Shown piece by piece: positions 52,440-61,889 of a DNA stretch of 64,000 nucleotides. The number at the start of each line of letters is the position of its first letter. Within the stretch, counting starts at the first letter, position 1. Under the pieces are notes generated by a model, which searched no databases, was not told the origin of the DNA, and was given only the letters and a program-made list of their open reading frames with translations. The position numbers and the translations under genes were made by a program. Source of the stretch: Hydrogenimonas sp. (GTDB taxonomy: Bacteria; Campylobacterota; Campylobacteria; Campylobacterales; Hydrogenimonadaceae). Location: assembly GCA_015490295.1 (NCBI GenBank), contig WFYC01000037.1, forward strand, positions 1 through 64,000. Direction: 5' to 3'.

Positions 52440-53312
52440 ATTATACTTTTTTTTACCATCTCCTTTATAACTTCGCCGCTCCATGCACAGATAGTCCAAC
52501 TTAAATCCCGCTATCTTGTAGACTCCAATATCGTAACACTCCCTATTTTTGTGGCTGGAGAATCCAACATAACGGTTCTTAAGCTTCAAAAGGGTCGCAG
52601 TTTGTGGAAGGTCCCGGCCTTCAAAGTAAGAGAGAGTCTCAAAAGTGCCGGCTACGATAGCGAACCGCCTCCATCGAGTATGATAACTTTCGAAAGAGCA
52701 CAAAAAAGCAGCTTCCCAAAACTTCAGAAACTGATTGCCAGAAGATACGAACAGCACTACCCCACCCTGAAGATAAGAGCAGTCTCAATCAAACCGACCG
52801 GATCGGAAACTGTCGACTTTACCATGAAACCCGGATGCGCTCTAAGAATGTCGCAAAACAGCTTTCGCAAAAAGAGCGGTACTTTCACCGTACGGTGCAA
52901 AAAGAGAGTCCACTATTTCAGATACAGTGTCGATGGCAAGATTCTGGTATATAAAGCGAATCATCAAATAAAAAAAGATAAAATTATCGATCCAAACAGT
53001 GTGCATGCCAAATATATTCCGTTCGAAAAGTTCTACGCGCCGCCGGTTACGGATCTTGAAAAGGGCCGCTATATTGCAAAACTGAATATAGCCGGGTCAA
53101 AGATATTGACAACGGCAAATACGGAGCCGGTTCCTGCCGTTTTGAAAAACAGTCCGGTCAGGTGTATATACAAAGCTGGTTCTGTCGTAATAGAGTTCGA
53201 CGCCACAGCGCTTCAGAACGGCCGGATCGGCGATAGAATAACGGTCAAAAAGAGCGACGGAAAGATATACAGAGGCAGGGTCGTGAAAAATAAGAGAGTG
53301 GAGCTCGAATGA
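52440..53312 (+). CDS. flgA: flagellar basal body P-ring formation protein FlgA; start uncertain (no ATG near signal peptide)
   Basis: FlgA-like: hydrophobic signal [17 protein letters not shown] then [17 protein letters not shown]-terminal SAF-like domain [33 protein letters not shown]. Confidence 0.8.
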   Translation: MILFFTISFITSPLHAQIVQLKSRYLVDSNIVTLPIFVAGESNITVLKLQKGRSLWKVPAFKVRESLKSAGYDSEPPPSSMITFERAQKSSFPKLQKLIARRYEQHYPTLKIRAVSIKPTGSETVDFTMKPGCALRMSQNSFRKKSGTFTVRCKKRVHYFRYSVDGKILVYKANHQIKKDKIIDPNSVHAKYIPFEKFYAPPVTDLEKGRYIAKLNIAGSKILTTANTEPVPAVLKNSPVRCIYKAGSVVIEFDATALQNGRIGDRITVKKSDGKIYRGRVVKNKRVELE

Positions 53313-53836
53313 GACTTGTAGTCGCAGCCACAGGCGCGAGCGGTGCGCAGCTCGGTCGGAAAGTGGTCGAAAAACTTCCTGAGGACGTAACAGGCTACCT
53401 TATCGTTTCAGATAATGCGAAAACTGTTCTGGAACATGAGTCATACAGAGAATTTTGTGACGAAGATATCGCCGCACCTGTGGCTTCCGGCTCTTTTCCG
53501 ACGGATGCGATGATCATAGCTCCATGCAGCATGAACACGCTTGCGAAGATTGCATGCGGTATCGCCGACAACCTAACGACAAGAGCCGCGGCCGTCATGA
53601 TCAAAGAGAGGCGTCCGCTGCTTCTTGCGCCGCGTGAACTGCCGCTGAGCGCTATCGCACTGGAGAACATGCTTAAGCTCTCAAGGCTCGGAATAATCAT
53701 AGCACCGCCGATAATAGCCTATTACAGCGAACATTCCAGTATAGAGCAGATGGAAGATTTCATAATAGGCAAGTGGTTCGACCTGCTGGGAATCGAACAC
53801 TCTCTCTACAAACGCTGGAGAATAGAGGAGTCATGA
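53309..53836 (+). CDS. ubiX: flavin prenyltransferase UbiX
   Basis: [19 protein letters not shown]...IIAPCSMNTLAKIACGIADNLTTRAA. Confidence 0.93.
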   Translation: MRLVVAATGASGAQLGRKVVEKLPEDVTGYLIVSDNAKTVLEHESYREFCDEDIAAPVASGSFPTDAMIIAPCSMNTLAKIACGIADNLTTRAAAVMIKERRPLLLAPRELPLSAIALENMLKLSRLGIIIAPPIIAYYSEHSSIEQMEDFIIGKWFDLLGIEHSLYKRWRIEES

Positions 53837-54327
53837 AAAATCGATCGAAAAGGGTGATCTACCCAGGGACTTTCGACCCCATCACAAACGGGCATCTTGA
53901 CATCATAAAACGTGCCGCCGACCTCTTCGACGAGATAGTCGTGGCCGTTGCAAAATCGAGCGAAAAGGGTCCTATGTTTTCCCACAAACAGAGGCTCGTC
54001 ATGGCCGAAGCGGCATGTGAAGAGATCGACAATGTCAGTGTAGAAGGGTTTTCCAACCTGCTGGTGGAGTTTTGCCGCGAAAAAGAGGCTGCCATCATCA
54101 TTAGGGGCCTTCGTGCCGTAAGCGACTTCGAATACGAGCTGCAGATGGGGTACGCCAATGCCTCTTTGGCACCGGAGATCGAAACGGTATACCTTATGCC
54201 GAGTCTGGAAAACGCGTTCATAAGTTCCTCTGTCGTAAGAGCCATTCTAAAACACGATGCATCTTGCGCCCATCTGCTCCCTCCAAAAGTGAACCGTATA
54301 ATAGAAGAGTCCATAAAATGTATATAG
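53833..54327 (+). CDS. coaD: pantetheine-phosphate adenylyltransferase
   Basis: RVIYPGTFDPITNGHLDIIKRAADLFDEIVVAVA. Confidence 0.95.
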   Translation: MKNRSKRVIYPGTFDPITNGHLDIIKRAADLFDEIVVAVAKSSEKGPMFSHKQRLVMAEAACEEIDNVSVEGFSNLLVEFCREKEAAIIIRGLRAVSDFEYELQMGYANASLAPEIETVYLMPSLENAFISSSVVRAILKHDASCAHLLPPKVNRIIEESIKCI

Positions 54328-54902
54328 CTTTTGAAGGGGTCGATACGGTAGGGAAAAGCACCCAGATAGAGTCTCTGGCCAAACTCTTTCCCGATGCGCT
54401 CGTTACGAAAGAGCCGGGCGGGACAGAACTTGGCAAAAAGATAAGAACCATCCTTCTTGAAGAGGGAAACCTGCTCCCACGCAGCGAAATTCTGCTCTTT
54501 CTTGCAGACCGTTCCGAACATACCGAGAGGGTTGTCAGGCCCAATCTGAACAGATTGATACTTAGCGACAGATCGTTTATATCGGGAATCGCCTATGCCC
54601 ATGTTCACGACGATATCGAAATAGACACCCTTTTGCAGCTAAATCGCTTCGCGACGGCCGATCTCTTTCCGGAGCATATAGTGCTCTTTCATATAGACGA
54701 AAAGAGTCTGCGTGAAAGAATGGGCCGAAAGAGCAGCGACGCCATAGAGACGAGAGGGATAGAGTATATGATACAGGTGCAAAAGATTATGGAGGAGCTC
54801 GTCGATCTGCTCAATATCGACCATATAAAGATCGATGCATCCGAACCTGCGGAGTCGATCACAGAAAAACTATACAGCTACATCAAGGATTGTCAGGCAT
54901 GA
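54318..54902 (+). CDS. tmk: thymidylate kinase
   Basis: MYIAFEGVDTVGKSTQIESL...LILSDRSFISGIAY. Confidence 0.93.
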   Translation: MYIAFEGVDTVGKSTQIESLAKLFPDALVTKEPGGTELGKKIRTILLEEGNLLPRSEILLFLADRSEHTERVVRPNLNRLILSDRSFISGIAYAHVHDDIEIDTLLQLNRFATADLFPEHIVLFHIDEKSLRERMGRKSSDAIETRGIEYMIQVQKIMEELVDLLNIDHIKIDASEPAESITEKLYSYIKDCQA

Positions 54903-56113
54903 TTCAAGCACTTCGCGGAATGAAAGATATTATGAGTCCGGAAAACGAACGGTTTGTATACATCGTAGATACAGCCTCCGAAACAGCAAAACGGTACGGC
55001 TATGAATATATAGAAACCCCGCTGCTGGAAGAGACGGCGCTTTTTAAACGCAGCGTAGGTGAGAGCAGCGATATTGTAGGCAAAGAGATGTACCAGTTCA
55101 TAGATAAAGGAGGTCACGACGTCTCTTTGAGGCCGGAGGGGACGGCGGGCATAGTGCGCGCATTCATACAGAGCAAGCTCGACAGAAAAGGCGGAGTCCA
55201 CCGCTTCTACTACCACGGTCCGATGTTCAGGTACGAAAGGCCGCAAAAGGGGCGTTTGAGGGAGTTTCACCAGTTTGGATGCGAAAGCTTCGGCGAAGAT
55301 AGCGTCTATGAAGACTTCAACATAATATTGATGATAAAAGATATATTCGATACCCTCGGTATCGGTTATACGATCAAGCTCAACTCCCTCGGCTGCCCGG
55401 AGTGCATGCCCGGCTACAGGGATCAGCTCATAGAGCACCTTCACGACATCCAAGACGGTCTGTGCGAAGACTGCAACAGGCGCATAGAGACCAACCCGAT
55501 TAGGGTGCTCGACTGCAAAAACGAAACGTGCCGCACCCTTTTGGCCGACTCCCCCGTTATAGTGCAAAATCTGTGTGAAGAGTGCGACAGGGATTTTGGA
55601 ACCCTTACATCCATGCTCGACTCACACGGCATAGAGTATGAGTTAGACCCGAAGCTCGTCAGAGGTCTGGACTACTACACCCGTACCGCTTTCGAATTCG
55701 TAAGCAGCGAAATCGGTGCCCAAAGTGCGATCGCAGGAGGCGGACGTTACAACCGGCTCGTCGAGTTTCTGGGCGGAAAACCGACGCCTGCAGTGGGCTT
55801 CGCACTCGGGATAGAGCGCATCATCGAGCTTGTAAAACTCCCCGAAAAAGGCAGAAGCGGAATCTACCTCGGCGTCATGGAGCCTGAGGCGATAGGTACA
55901 GTTTTGAAAATCGCACACAAAAAGCGTGCCAAAGAGAGGGTCTATGTGGAGTATTCGAAGCGCTCTTTGAAAGCGCACCTCAAAGCCGCCGACAGGATGG
56001 GGGCGAAAATCTGCGCTGTAATCGGTGAAGAGGAGCTTCAAAACTCCCAAATCTGGGTAAAAGATCTCGAGACCAAAGAGGAGCGGCGAGTTGGAGTCGA
56101 TCGGTTTGAGTGA
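54899..56113 (+). CDS. hisS: histidyl-tRNA synthetase
   Basis: Class II synthetase motifs; LRPEGTAGIVRAF, FYYHGPMFRYERPQKGRLREFHQFG, VRGLDYYTRTAFE. Confidence 0.95.
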   Translation: MIQALRGMKDIMSPENERFVYIVDTASETAKRYGYEYIETPLLEETALFKRSVGESSDIVGKEMYQFIDKGGHDVSLRPEGTAGIVRAFIQSKLDRKGGVHRFYYHGPMFRYERPQKGRLREFHQFGCESFGEDSVYEDFNIILMIKDIFDTLGIGYTIKLNSLGCPECMPGYRDQLIEHLHDIQDGLCEDCNRRIETNPIRVLDCKNETCRTLLADSPVIVQNLCEECDRDFGTLTSMLDSHGIEYELDPKLVRGLDYYTRTAFEFVSSEIGAQSAIAGGGRYNRLVEFLGGKPTPAVGFALGIERIIELVKLPEKGRSGIYLGVMEPEAIGTVLKIAHKKRAKERVYVEYSKRSLKAHLKAADRMGAKICAVIGEEELQNSQIWVKDLETKEERRVGVDRFE

Positions 56114-57962
56114 TCCCGCCAAAATCTACGGCATCGATATCTGGGGAGAGAACAACTTCATTGTCGAAGATGGTGTAGTAAAGATAAAACACGGATGCAG
56201 GCCCTCTCTGTTCGAAATCACAAAGAAGATGCGGGAGAACGGTTTCAAAGGACCTCTGCTTCTACGTTTCCCGCACTTGGCTGAAAAGAGTGTGCGAAGG
56301 CTCTTTTCCCACTTCGAGAGGGCAAAAAAGGAGTTCGGCTACAGCGGTAAGTTCAAAGCCGTCTTTCCGCTCAAAGTAAACCAGCTTCCGGGCTTCGTCA
56401 TTCCGCTGATGGAGGCTACGCAGGATCTCGACTACGGCCTCGAAGCGGGTAGCAAAGGCGAACTGATTCTCGCAATGGCCTATACGAATATCGGAAAGCC
56501 TATAACAGTGAACGGCTTCAAAGACCGCGAGATGATAAGCATAGGTTTCCTGGCTGCGAAAATGGGGCACAACATCACTCTTACGATCGAGGGTATCAAC
56601 GAGCTGGAGCTTATCATCAAAGAGGCCGCAAGGCTTGGAACTCCGGTCCCCAAGATAGGACTGCGAATCAGGCTTCACACCGGCGGAATCGGCATATGGG
56701 CCAAAAGCGGCGGCTACAGTTCGAAATTCGGACTCACCTCGACGGAGCTGCTTGAAGCTATGGACCTTCTGAAAAAGCACGGACTGACCGACAGGCTATC
56801 TATGATCCACTTCCATATAGGATCGCAGATGAACCACATCTCACCGCTTAAAAAGGCTATCCGTGAAGCGGGCAACATATACGCCGAGCTTAGAAAGATG
56901 GGTGCCGACAACCTTCGCGCCATCAACATAGGAGGCGGGCTTGCGGTGGAGTACAGCCAGCACGAGGGGCGCTCGAGCAGAAACTACACCATCGAGGAGT
57001 TTACGAACGATGTCGTATTCCTCCTTAAAGAGATTTCCGAATCCAAAGGGGTTCGAGAGCCAACCATCTTTACCGAGTCCGGAAGATTCGTCGCCGCCGC
57101 CCATGCGGTTCTCGTAGCCCCGGTTCTCGAACTCTTCAGCCAGGAGTACAGCGAAAAGATCCTGCGCCTGAAAGAGCAGAACCCACCGCTTGTGCAGGAG
57201 CTATACGATCTATACACCACCATAACCGCCAAAAACGCCAGAGAGTACCTTCACGATGCGCTGGACCATATGGAGTCCCTTCTTACCCTTTTTGATCTGG
57301 GCTATATCGATTTGACCGACCGTGCGAATACTGAAACACTGGTTCACCTGATAATCAAAAAAGCTCTTGTACTGCTCAGAGAGAAGCCATCCAAAGAGAT
57401 AAGAGACATCCTCGACAGGGTTCAGGAGCACTATCTCGTCAACTTCTCAATCTTTCAATCACTGCCCGACTATTGGGGTCTCGGCCAGACATTTCCCGTA
57501 ATGCCGCTGGACAGGCTCCAAAAGCGCCCGACCAGATCGGCCAGCCTCTGGGACATAACCTGCGACAGCGACGGAGAGATCGCTTTCGATATCGATACAC
57601 CCCTCTATCTGCACGATGTGGATGTAGAGAGGGAGGAGTATTTTCTCGGTTTTTTCAATGTAGGGGCCTACCAGGAGGTACTGGGAATGCGGCACAATCT
57701 ATTCACACATCCGACCGAAGCGACCATACGTTTCGACGAAAATGGAGAGTACACCATCGAGAATATACTCGAAGCGCAGAACATTCTGGATGTACTCGAT
57801 GATTTCGACTACGATACAAGAGAGATAGAGCGCAGAATAAGAGAGCAAATAGAGAAGTCTGCTACAATAAAAGATGATGAGCGCAAAGAGATACTGGGCG
57901 AGCTTTATCTCTACTTAAGTGAAAATGGCTATCTTAGGACCATAAATTTCGACGAATCGTAA
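56091..57962 (+). CDS. speA: biosynthetic arginine decarboxylase
   Basis: FKAVFPLKVNQLPGFV...LDYGLEAGSKGELILAMA; SpeA-length PLP decarboxylase. Confidence 0.93.
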   Translation: MESIGLSDPAKIYGIDIWGENNFIVEDGVVKIKHGCRPSLFEITKKMRENGFKGPLLLRFPHLAEKSVRRLFSHFERAKKEFGYSGKFKAVFPLKVNQLPGFVIPLMEATQDLDYGLEAGSKGELILAMAYTNIGKPITVNGFKDREMISIGFLAAKMGHNITLTIEGINELELIIKEAARLGTPVPKIGLRIRLHTGGIGIWAKSGGYSSKFGLTSTELLEAMDLLKKHGLTDRLSMIHFHIGSQMNHISPLKKAIREAGNIYAELRKMGADNLRAINIGGGLAVEYSQHEGRSSRNYTIEEFTNDVVFLLKEISESKGVREPTIFTESGRFVAAAHAVLVAPVLELFSQEYSEKILRLKEQNPPLVQELYDLYTTITAKNAREYLHDALDHMESLLTLFDLGYIDLTDRANTETLVHLIIKKALVLLREKPSKEIRDILDRVQEHYLVNFSIFQSLPDYWGLGQTFPVMPLDRLQKRPTRSASLWDITCDSDGEIAFDIDTPLYLHDVDVEREEYFLGFFNVGAYQEVLGMRHNLFTHPTEATIRFDENGEYTIENILEAQNILDVLDDFDYDTREIERRIREQIEKSATIKDDERKEILGELYLYLSENGYLRTINFDES

Positions 57963-58043
57963 GCTTTACGCCTTGCGACAAGATATATTTGGCAACGTCA
58001 GCGAAGCCGAACGTTGCATAAGATCAAATAGAAGGAGGCCGAT

Positions 58044-58748
58044 GTGCCCTCGCTTGTGCGACTGATTATCGAAGATATAAACAGTATTTATCGCAGAGAT
58101 CCGGCTATCAGGTCGAGAATAGAGATCTTTTTCAACTACCCGGGAGTATGGGCGATAGCGAACTATAGGATAGCTCACAAACTTCACACCAAAGGGTTTG
58201 CCCTGCTTGCAAGAATGTGGATGGGAATAGCTCAGCTCTTTACCAATATAGACATCCATCCTGCGGCTACCATCGGAAGGCGCGTATTCATAGACCACGG
58301 TATAGGCGTCGTCATCGGCGAGACCGCCATCGTGGGCGACGATGTCACGATCTACCAGGGAGTTACGCTCGGAGGCGTCTCTTTGCATCCGGGCAAACGC
58401 CACCCTACGGTCGAAAACGGCGTTGTCATAGGTGCGGGAGCCAAAATCCTTGGCAATATAACGATAGGAGCCAACTCAAAAATCGGAGCCAACTCGGTCG
58501 TGGTCCGTTCCGTGCCACCCGAGTCTACAGCGATCGGAATCCCTGCAAAAGTGATCACCAAAGGGCGTGACAAAAGCCCTCTCAGCCACAACAAGCTTCC
58601 GGATATCGACAAGGAGCTGTTCGAGTATCTGCTAAAACGTGTTGCCGTCATAGAGCACATTCTCGCTCCCGAACACAAAGAGCTTCTCGAAGAGGATCAG
58701 AAACTCGACGAGATATACGACGCCTTTATAAAATCGATCAAGAGCTGA
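58044..58748 (+). CDS. cysE: serine O-acetyltransferase
   Basis: Hexapeptide repeats: [42 protein letters not shown]. Confidence 0.94.
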   Translation: MPSLVRLIIEDINSIYRRDPAIRSRIEIFFNYPGVWAIANYRIAHKLHTKGFALLARMWMGIAQLFTNIDIHPAATIGRRVFIDHGIGVVIGETAIVGDDVTIYQGVTLGGVSLHPGKRHPTVENGVVIGAGAKILGNITIGANSKIGANSVVVRSVPPESTAIGIPAKVITKGRDKSPLSHNKLPDIDKELFEYLLKRVAVIEHILAPEHKELLEEDQKLDEIYDAFIKSIKS

Positions 58749-58767
58749 TCCGAGACTTTGATCTAAC

Positions 58768-58875
58768 TGATTTTACGTAAAATACGTAAAATCATCTCGA
58801 AATCTGAGATTTCGAAGCTTTAGGGGGTTGTAGGGCCGGTAGGCCCTGCCAAATTGCGGGCTTTGCCCGGAATTT
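58768..58875. repeat. four consecutive inverted repeats (hairpin cluster) between convergent cysE and the deaminase
   Basis: TGATTTTACG/CGTAAAATCA; TCGAAATC-tga-GATTTCGA; AGGGCC-ggta-GGCCCT; AAATTgCGGGC-ttt-GCCCGgAATTT. Confidence 0.85.
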
Positions 58876-58889
58876 GCGTAACATCAGAT

Positions 58890-59351
58890 CTAATATAGAA
58901 TCTTGTCTGGATCTTCATACCACTTCATGAAAACTTTTCTACACCCGGTTGAAGGCCGGTGCTCGAACTTTACGGGATCTTCCACTTTTTTGACCATAAT
59001 ATCGGTAATCAAAGAGTCGTCAAAACCAATCGCCGCCGACTCCGCTTTGGTATTGCAGTAGATCACCTTTTCCATATGCGCCCAGTGTATCGCCGCGAAG
59101 CACATAGGACACGGCTCTGCCGTAACATATATTACACACCCTTCAAGGTGAAACGTTCCCAGTTTTTCCGATGCCCTTCTTATAGCCACTATTTCGGCAT
59201 GAGCGGTCGGATCGTTGGTTTTCACCACCATATTGTGACCTGTCGCAACCACTTCGGCATCTTTTACTATAACGGCTCCGAAAGGTCCGCCCTCACCCGC
59301 TTCTATCCCTTTTTTAGCCTCTTGCAGTGCAATTTTCATGAACCTGTCCAT
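58890..59351 (-). CDS. nucleoside/guanine deaminase family (CMP/dCMP deaminase fold)
   Basis: Zn motifs HAE (DPTAHAEIVAIRRAS) and PCPMC; guanine-deaminase-like GEGGPFGAVIVKDAEVV. Confidence 0.88.
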   Translation of the reverse strand: MDRFMKIALQEAKKGIEAGEGGPFGAVIVKDAEVVATGHNMVVKTNDPTAHAEIVAIRRASEKLGTFHLEGCVIYVTAEPCPMCFAAIHWAHMEKVIYCNTKAESAAIGFDDSLITDIMVKKVEDPVKFEHRPSTGCRKVFMKWYEDPDKILY

Positions 59352-59433
59352 AAGATATTATAGCCGGAAATCCCAAAATAGAGCTACACTTAAAGCAGGA
59401 TTTGATAAAATCACAGTAAAAAAAGGTCCGCAT

Positions 59434-60606
59434 ATGCTCTCAGACAGAATTCAGGTACTATCGGAATCTCTTACAATGGCGATTACCGCCCTGGCTCAGC
59501 AACTAAAAAGGGAAGGCAGGGATATTCTCGGCTTTTCGGCAGGAGAACCGGACTTCGACACTCCGAAAGTGATCAAAGATGCGGCGATTCGCGCGATAGA
59601 GGAGGGTTTTACGAAATATACCCCGGTCGACGGAATTCCCGAGCTGAAAGAGGCGATCGTCGAAAAACTGAAACGTGACAACAACCTAAACTACACTACC
59701 GACCAGGTTATCGCCAGCAACGGCGCGAAACAGTCGCTTTTCAACCTCTTTCAAGCGACCATAAATCCCCGAGACGAAGTGATAATTCCGGCTCCATACT
59801 GGGTAACATATCCAGAACTTGTCAAATATTCCGGCGGAAAGCCGGTGATCATAGAGACGGACGACGAGAGCGGGTTCAAGATCACACCCAAACAACTCAA
59901 AGATACGATAACTCCAAAGACCAGAATGCTGATTCTCACCTCTCCGTCGAATCCCACAGGCGCCGTATATACGAAAGAGGAACTCGAAGCGATAGCGGAT
60001 GTGCTAAAAGGGACCGATATTCTTGTAGCCAGCGACGAGATGTATGAAAAGCTGGTATACGACGGGACCGTATTCACTGCCGCCGCATCCATCAGCGACG
60101 ATATGTTCGAGAGGACGGTGACGATAAACGGCCTCAGCAAATCCGTAGCTATGACAGGGTGGCGTTTCGGATACTGTGCGGCCGCCGACAGGGAACTGGT
60201 AAAGGCTATGAAGAAGCTTCAGAGCCAGAGTACCTCCAATATAAACTCGATAACGCAGATCGCCTCCATAAAAGGGCTCGACGGAAGTGCGGACGAAGAG
60301 ATAGAGATGATGAGAAGGGCGTTCGAATCCAGATGCGAAGAGGCTGCACGGCTCTTTAACGAAATAGATGGGCTCTCTGTCATAAAACCGAGCGGCGCCT
60401 TCTATCTTTTCGTCAACCACAAAGCCGTGGAACCAGACTCCATGAAGTTCGCGAAAGCACTTTTGGAAAATGTAGGCGTCGCCGTAGTACCGGGCGCCGG
60501 ATTCGGAAGCGACGGCTACTTCCGCTTCAGTTTCGCCACCGATATCGACACAATCAGAACCGGAATTGAACGAATTGCACATTTTGTCCGATCTTATCGG
60601 GAGTAG
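59434..60606 (+). CDS. aspC: aspartate aminotransferase-type class I PLP enzyme
   Basis: SAGEPDFDTPKVIKDAAIRAIEEGFTKYTPVDG...TINGLSKSVAMTGWRFGY. Confidence 0.92.
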   Translation: MLSDRIQVLSESLTMAITALAQQLKREGRDILGFSAGEPDFDTPKVIKDAAIRAIEEGFTKYTPVDGIPELKEAIVEKLKRDNNLNYTTDQVIASNGAKQSLFNLFQATINPRDEVIIPAPYWVTYPELVKYSGGKPVIIETDDESGFKITPKQLKDTITPKTRMLILTSPSNPTGAVYTKEELEAIADVLKGTDILVASDEMYEKLVYDGTVFTAAASISDDMFERTVTINGLSKSVAMTGWRFGYCAAADRELVKAMKKLQSQSTSNINSITQIASIKGLDGSADEEIEMMRRAFESRCEEAARLFNEIDGLSVIKPSGAFYLFVNHKAVEPDSMKFAKALLENVGVAVVPGAGFGSDGYFRFSFATDIDTIRTGIERIAHFVRSYRE

Positions 60607-60637
60607 TTTCAGCGTCTAATCCAACAAAAGAGAGAAT

Positions 60638-61885
60638 ATGGATGCCTTCTATATTGCCAGACAGCCGGTCATAGACCGCAAAAACCGCGTATTTGCGTAC
60701 GAGATACTCTTTAGAGGCCGGCAGCCCACGGAGGATCTCGACCGCGGGACGGTCATGAGTGCAACCGCCATAAACAATCTGATAAATATAATCGGTGTCG
60801 AAGATGTAATAGGTCCGCATCTGGGTATCATAAAAATTACACCCCTTTTCATTACGAGAAAACTGATAGAGGCTCTTCCGAAAGAGCGTCTCATATTCGC
60901 ACTCTTCGAAGAGGACCTTACGAATCCCGACCTTCTGCGGACTCTCAAAAGATACAAAGTGGAGGGTTATACTTTTGCCCTCAACGACCTCCGGGATCTC
61001 TCCGTGCTCAACGATGACGATATTCTGGATATAGTGTCGTACCTAAAGATTGACCACGAGGCGATGGATGACGGGCAGATAGGCAAAGCTGTCGGGATCG
61101 CGAAAGAGCACGGTATCAAAACAATCTGTTCAAAAATAGAGACAAGAAAAGACCACAAAGATATGGAGCAGATGCAGTGCGACTTCTTCCAGGGGTACTT
61201 TTTCAGCGAGCCCGAGATTCTCGAAGAACAGCCGATCAGGGCCGAAACAGGCTCGATTTTGATGCTGTGGAATCTTATCCGCAATGATGCCTCCACAGAT
61301 GAACTTGTCGCCGCTTTCGAGCGCGAACACGCGATTACTCTCCAGCTTCTTCGTTTTATAAACTCACCCTTTTTCTCCCTGCGCCAGACAGTTACATCGA
61401 TCAGACATCTCATTACTCTGCTTGGACGGAACCAGCTTTCTCAGTGGCTTTTGGTAATGCTCTTTGCAAAAGAGAGTCAGGGGCAAAACGGCAACCATCC
61501 TCTGGTGCTTATGGTTATAAACAGAACGGAGCTGATGGTAGGACTACTGAACATGATAAAACCGGGCGCTTCGAAGTCGGAGCATGAGACTGCATACCTG
61601 GTCGGAATGCTCTCTTTGATACACCTTATCTTCCACCGCCCTCCGAGAGAGATACTGCACCATCTTCACGTCTCCGACGAAATAGAGAATGCACTCTTCG
61701 AAGGCAACAACATCTACGGTACGCTTCTGAATATGGTCAGGATTATAGAAAACAACGATATAGTGAAGATGAACGGTATGATGCAGAAGTACAACCTCAG
61801 TACGAAAGATATCAACCTTCTCTCGCTCGAAGCGATGAAGAAGGTCAACGCCTTCGACGAGGCACTCAAATCGATGCAGGGGTAG
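60638..61885 (+). CDS. EAL (degenerate)-HDOD signalling protein, YuxH-like
   Basis: MDAFYIARQPVIDRKNRVFAYEILFRG; HDOD-like LVAAFEREHAITLQLLRFINSPFFSLRQTVTSIRHLITLLG. Confidence 0.88.
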   Translation: MDAFYIARQPVIDRKNRVFAYEILFRGRQPTEDLDRGTVMSATAINNLINIIGVEDVIGPHLGIIKITPLFITRKLIEALPKERLIFALFEEDLTNPDLLRTLKRYKVEGYTFALNDLRDLSVLNDDDILDIVSYLKIDHEAMDDGQIGKAVGIAKEHGIKTICSKIETRKDHKDMEQMQCDFFQGYFFSEPEILEEQPIRAETGSILMLWNLIRNDASTDELVAAFEREHAITLQLLRFINSPFFSLRQTVTSIRHLITLLGRNQLSQWLLVMLFAKESQGQNGNHPLVLMVINRTELMVGLLNMIKPGASKSEHETAYLVGMLSLIHLIFHRPPREILHHLHVSDEIENALFEGNNIYGTLLNMVRIIENNDIVKMNGMMQKYNLSTKDINLLSLEAMKKVNAFDEALKSMQG

Positions 61886-61889
61886 CGCA

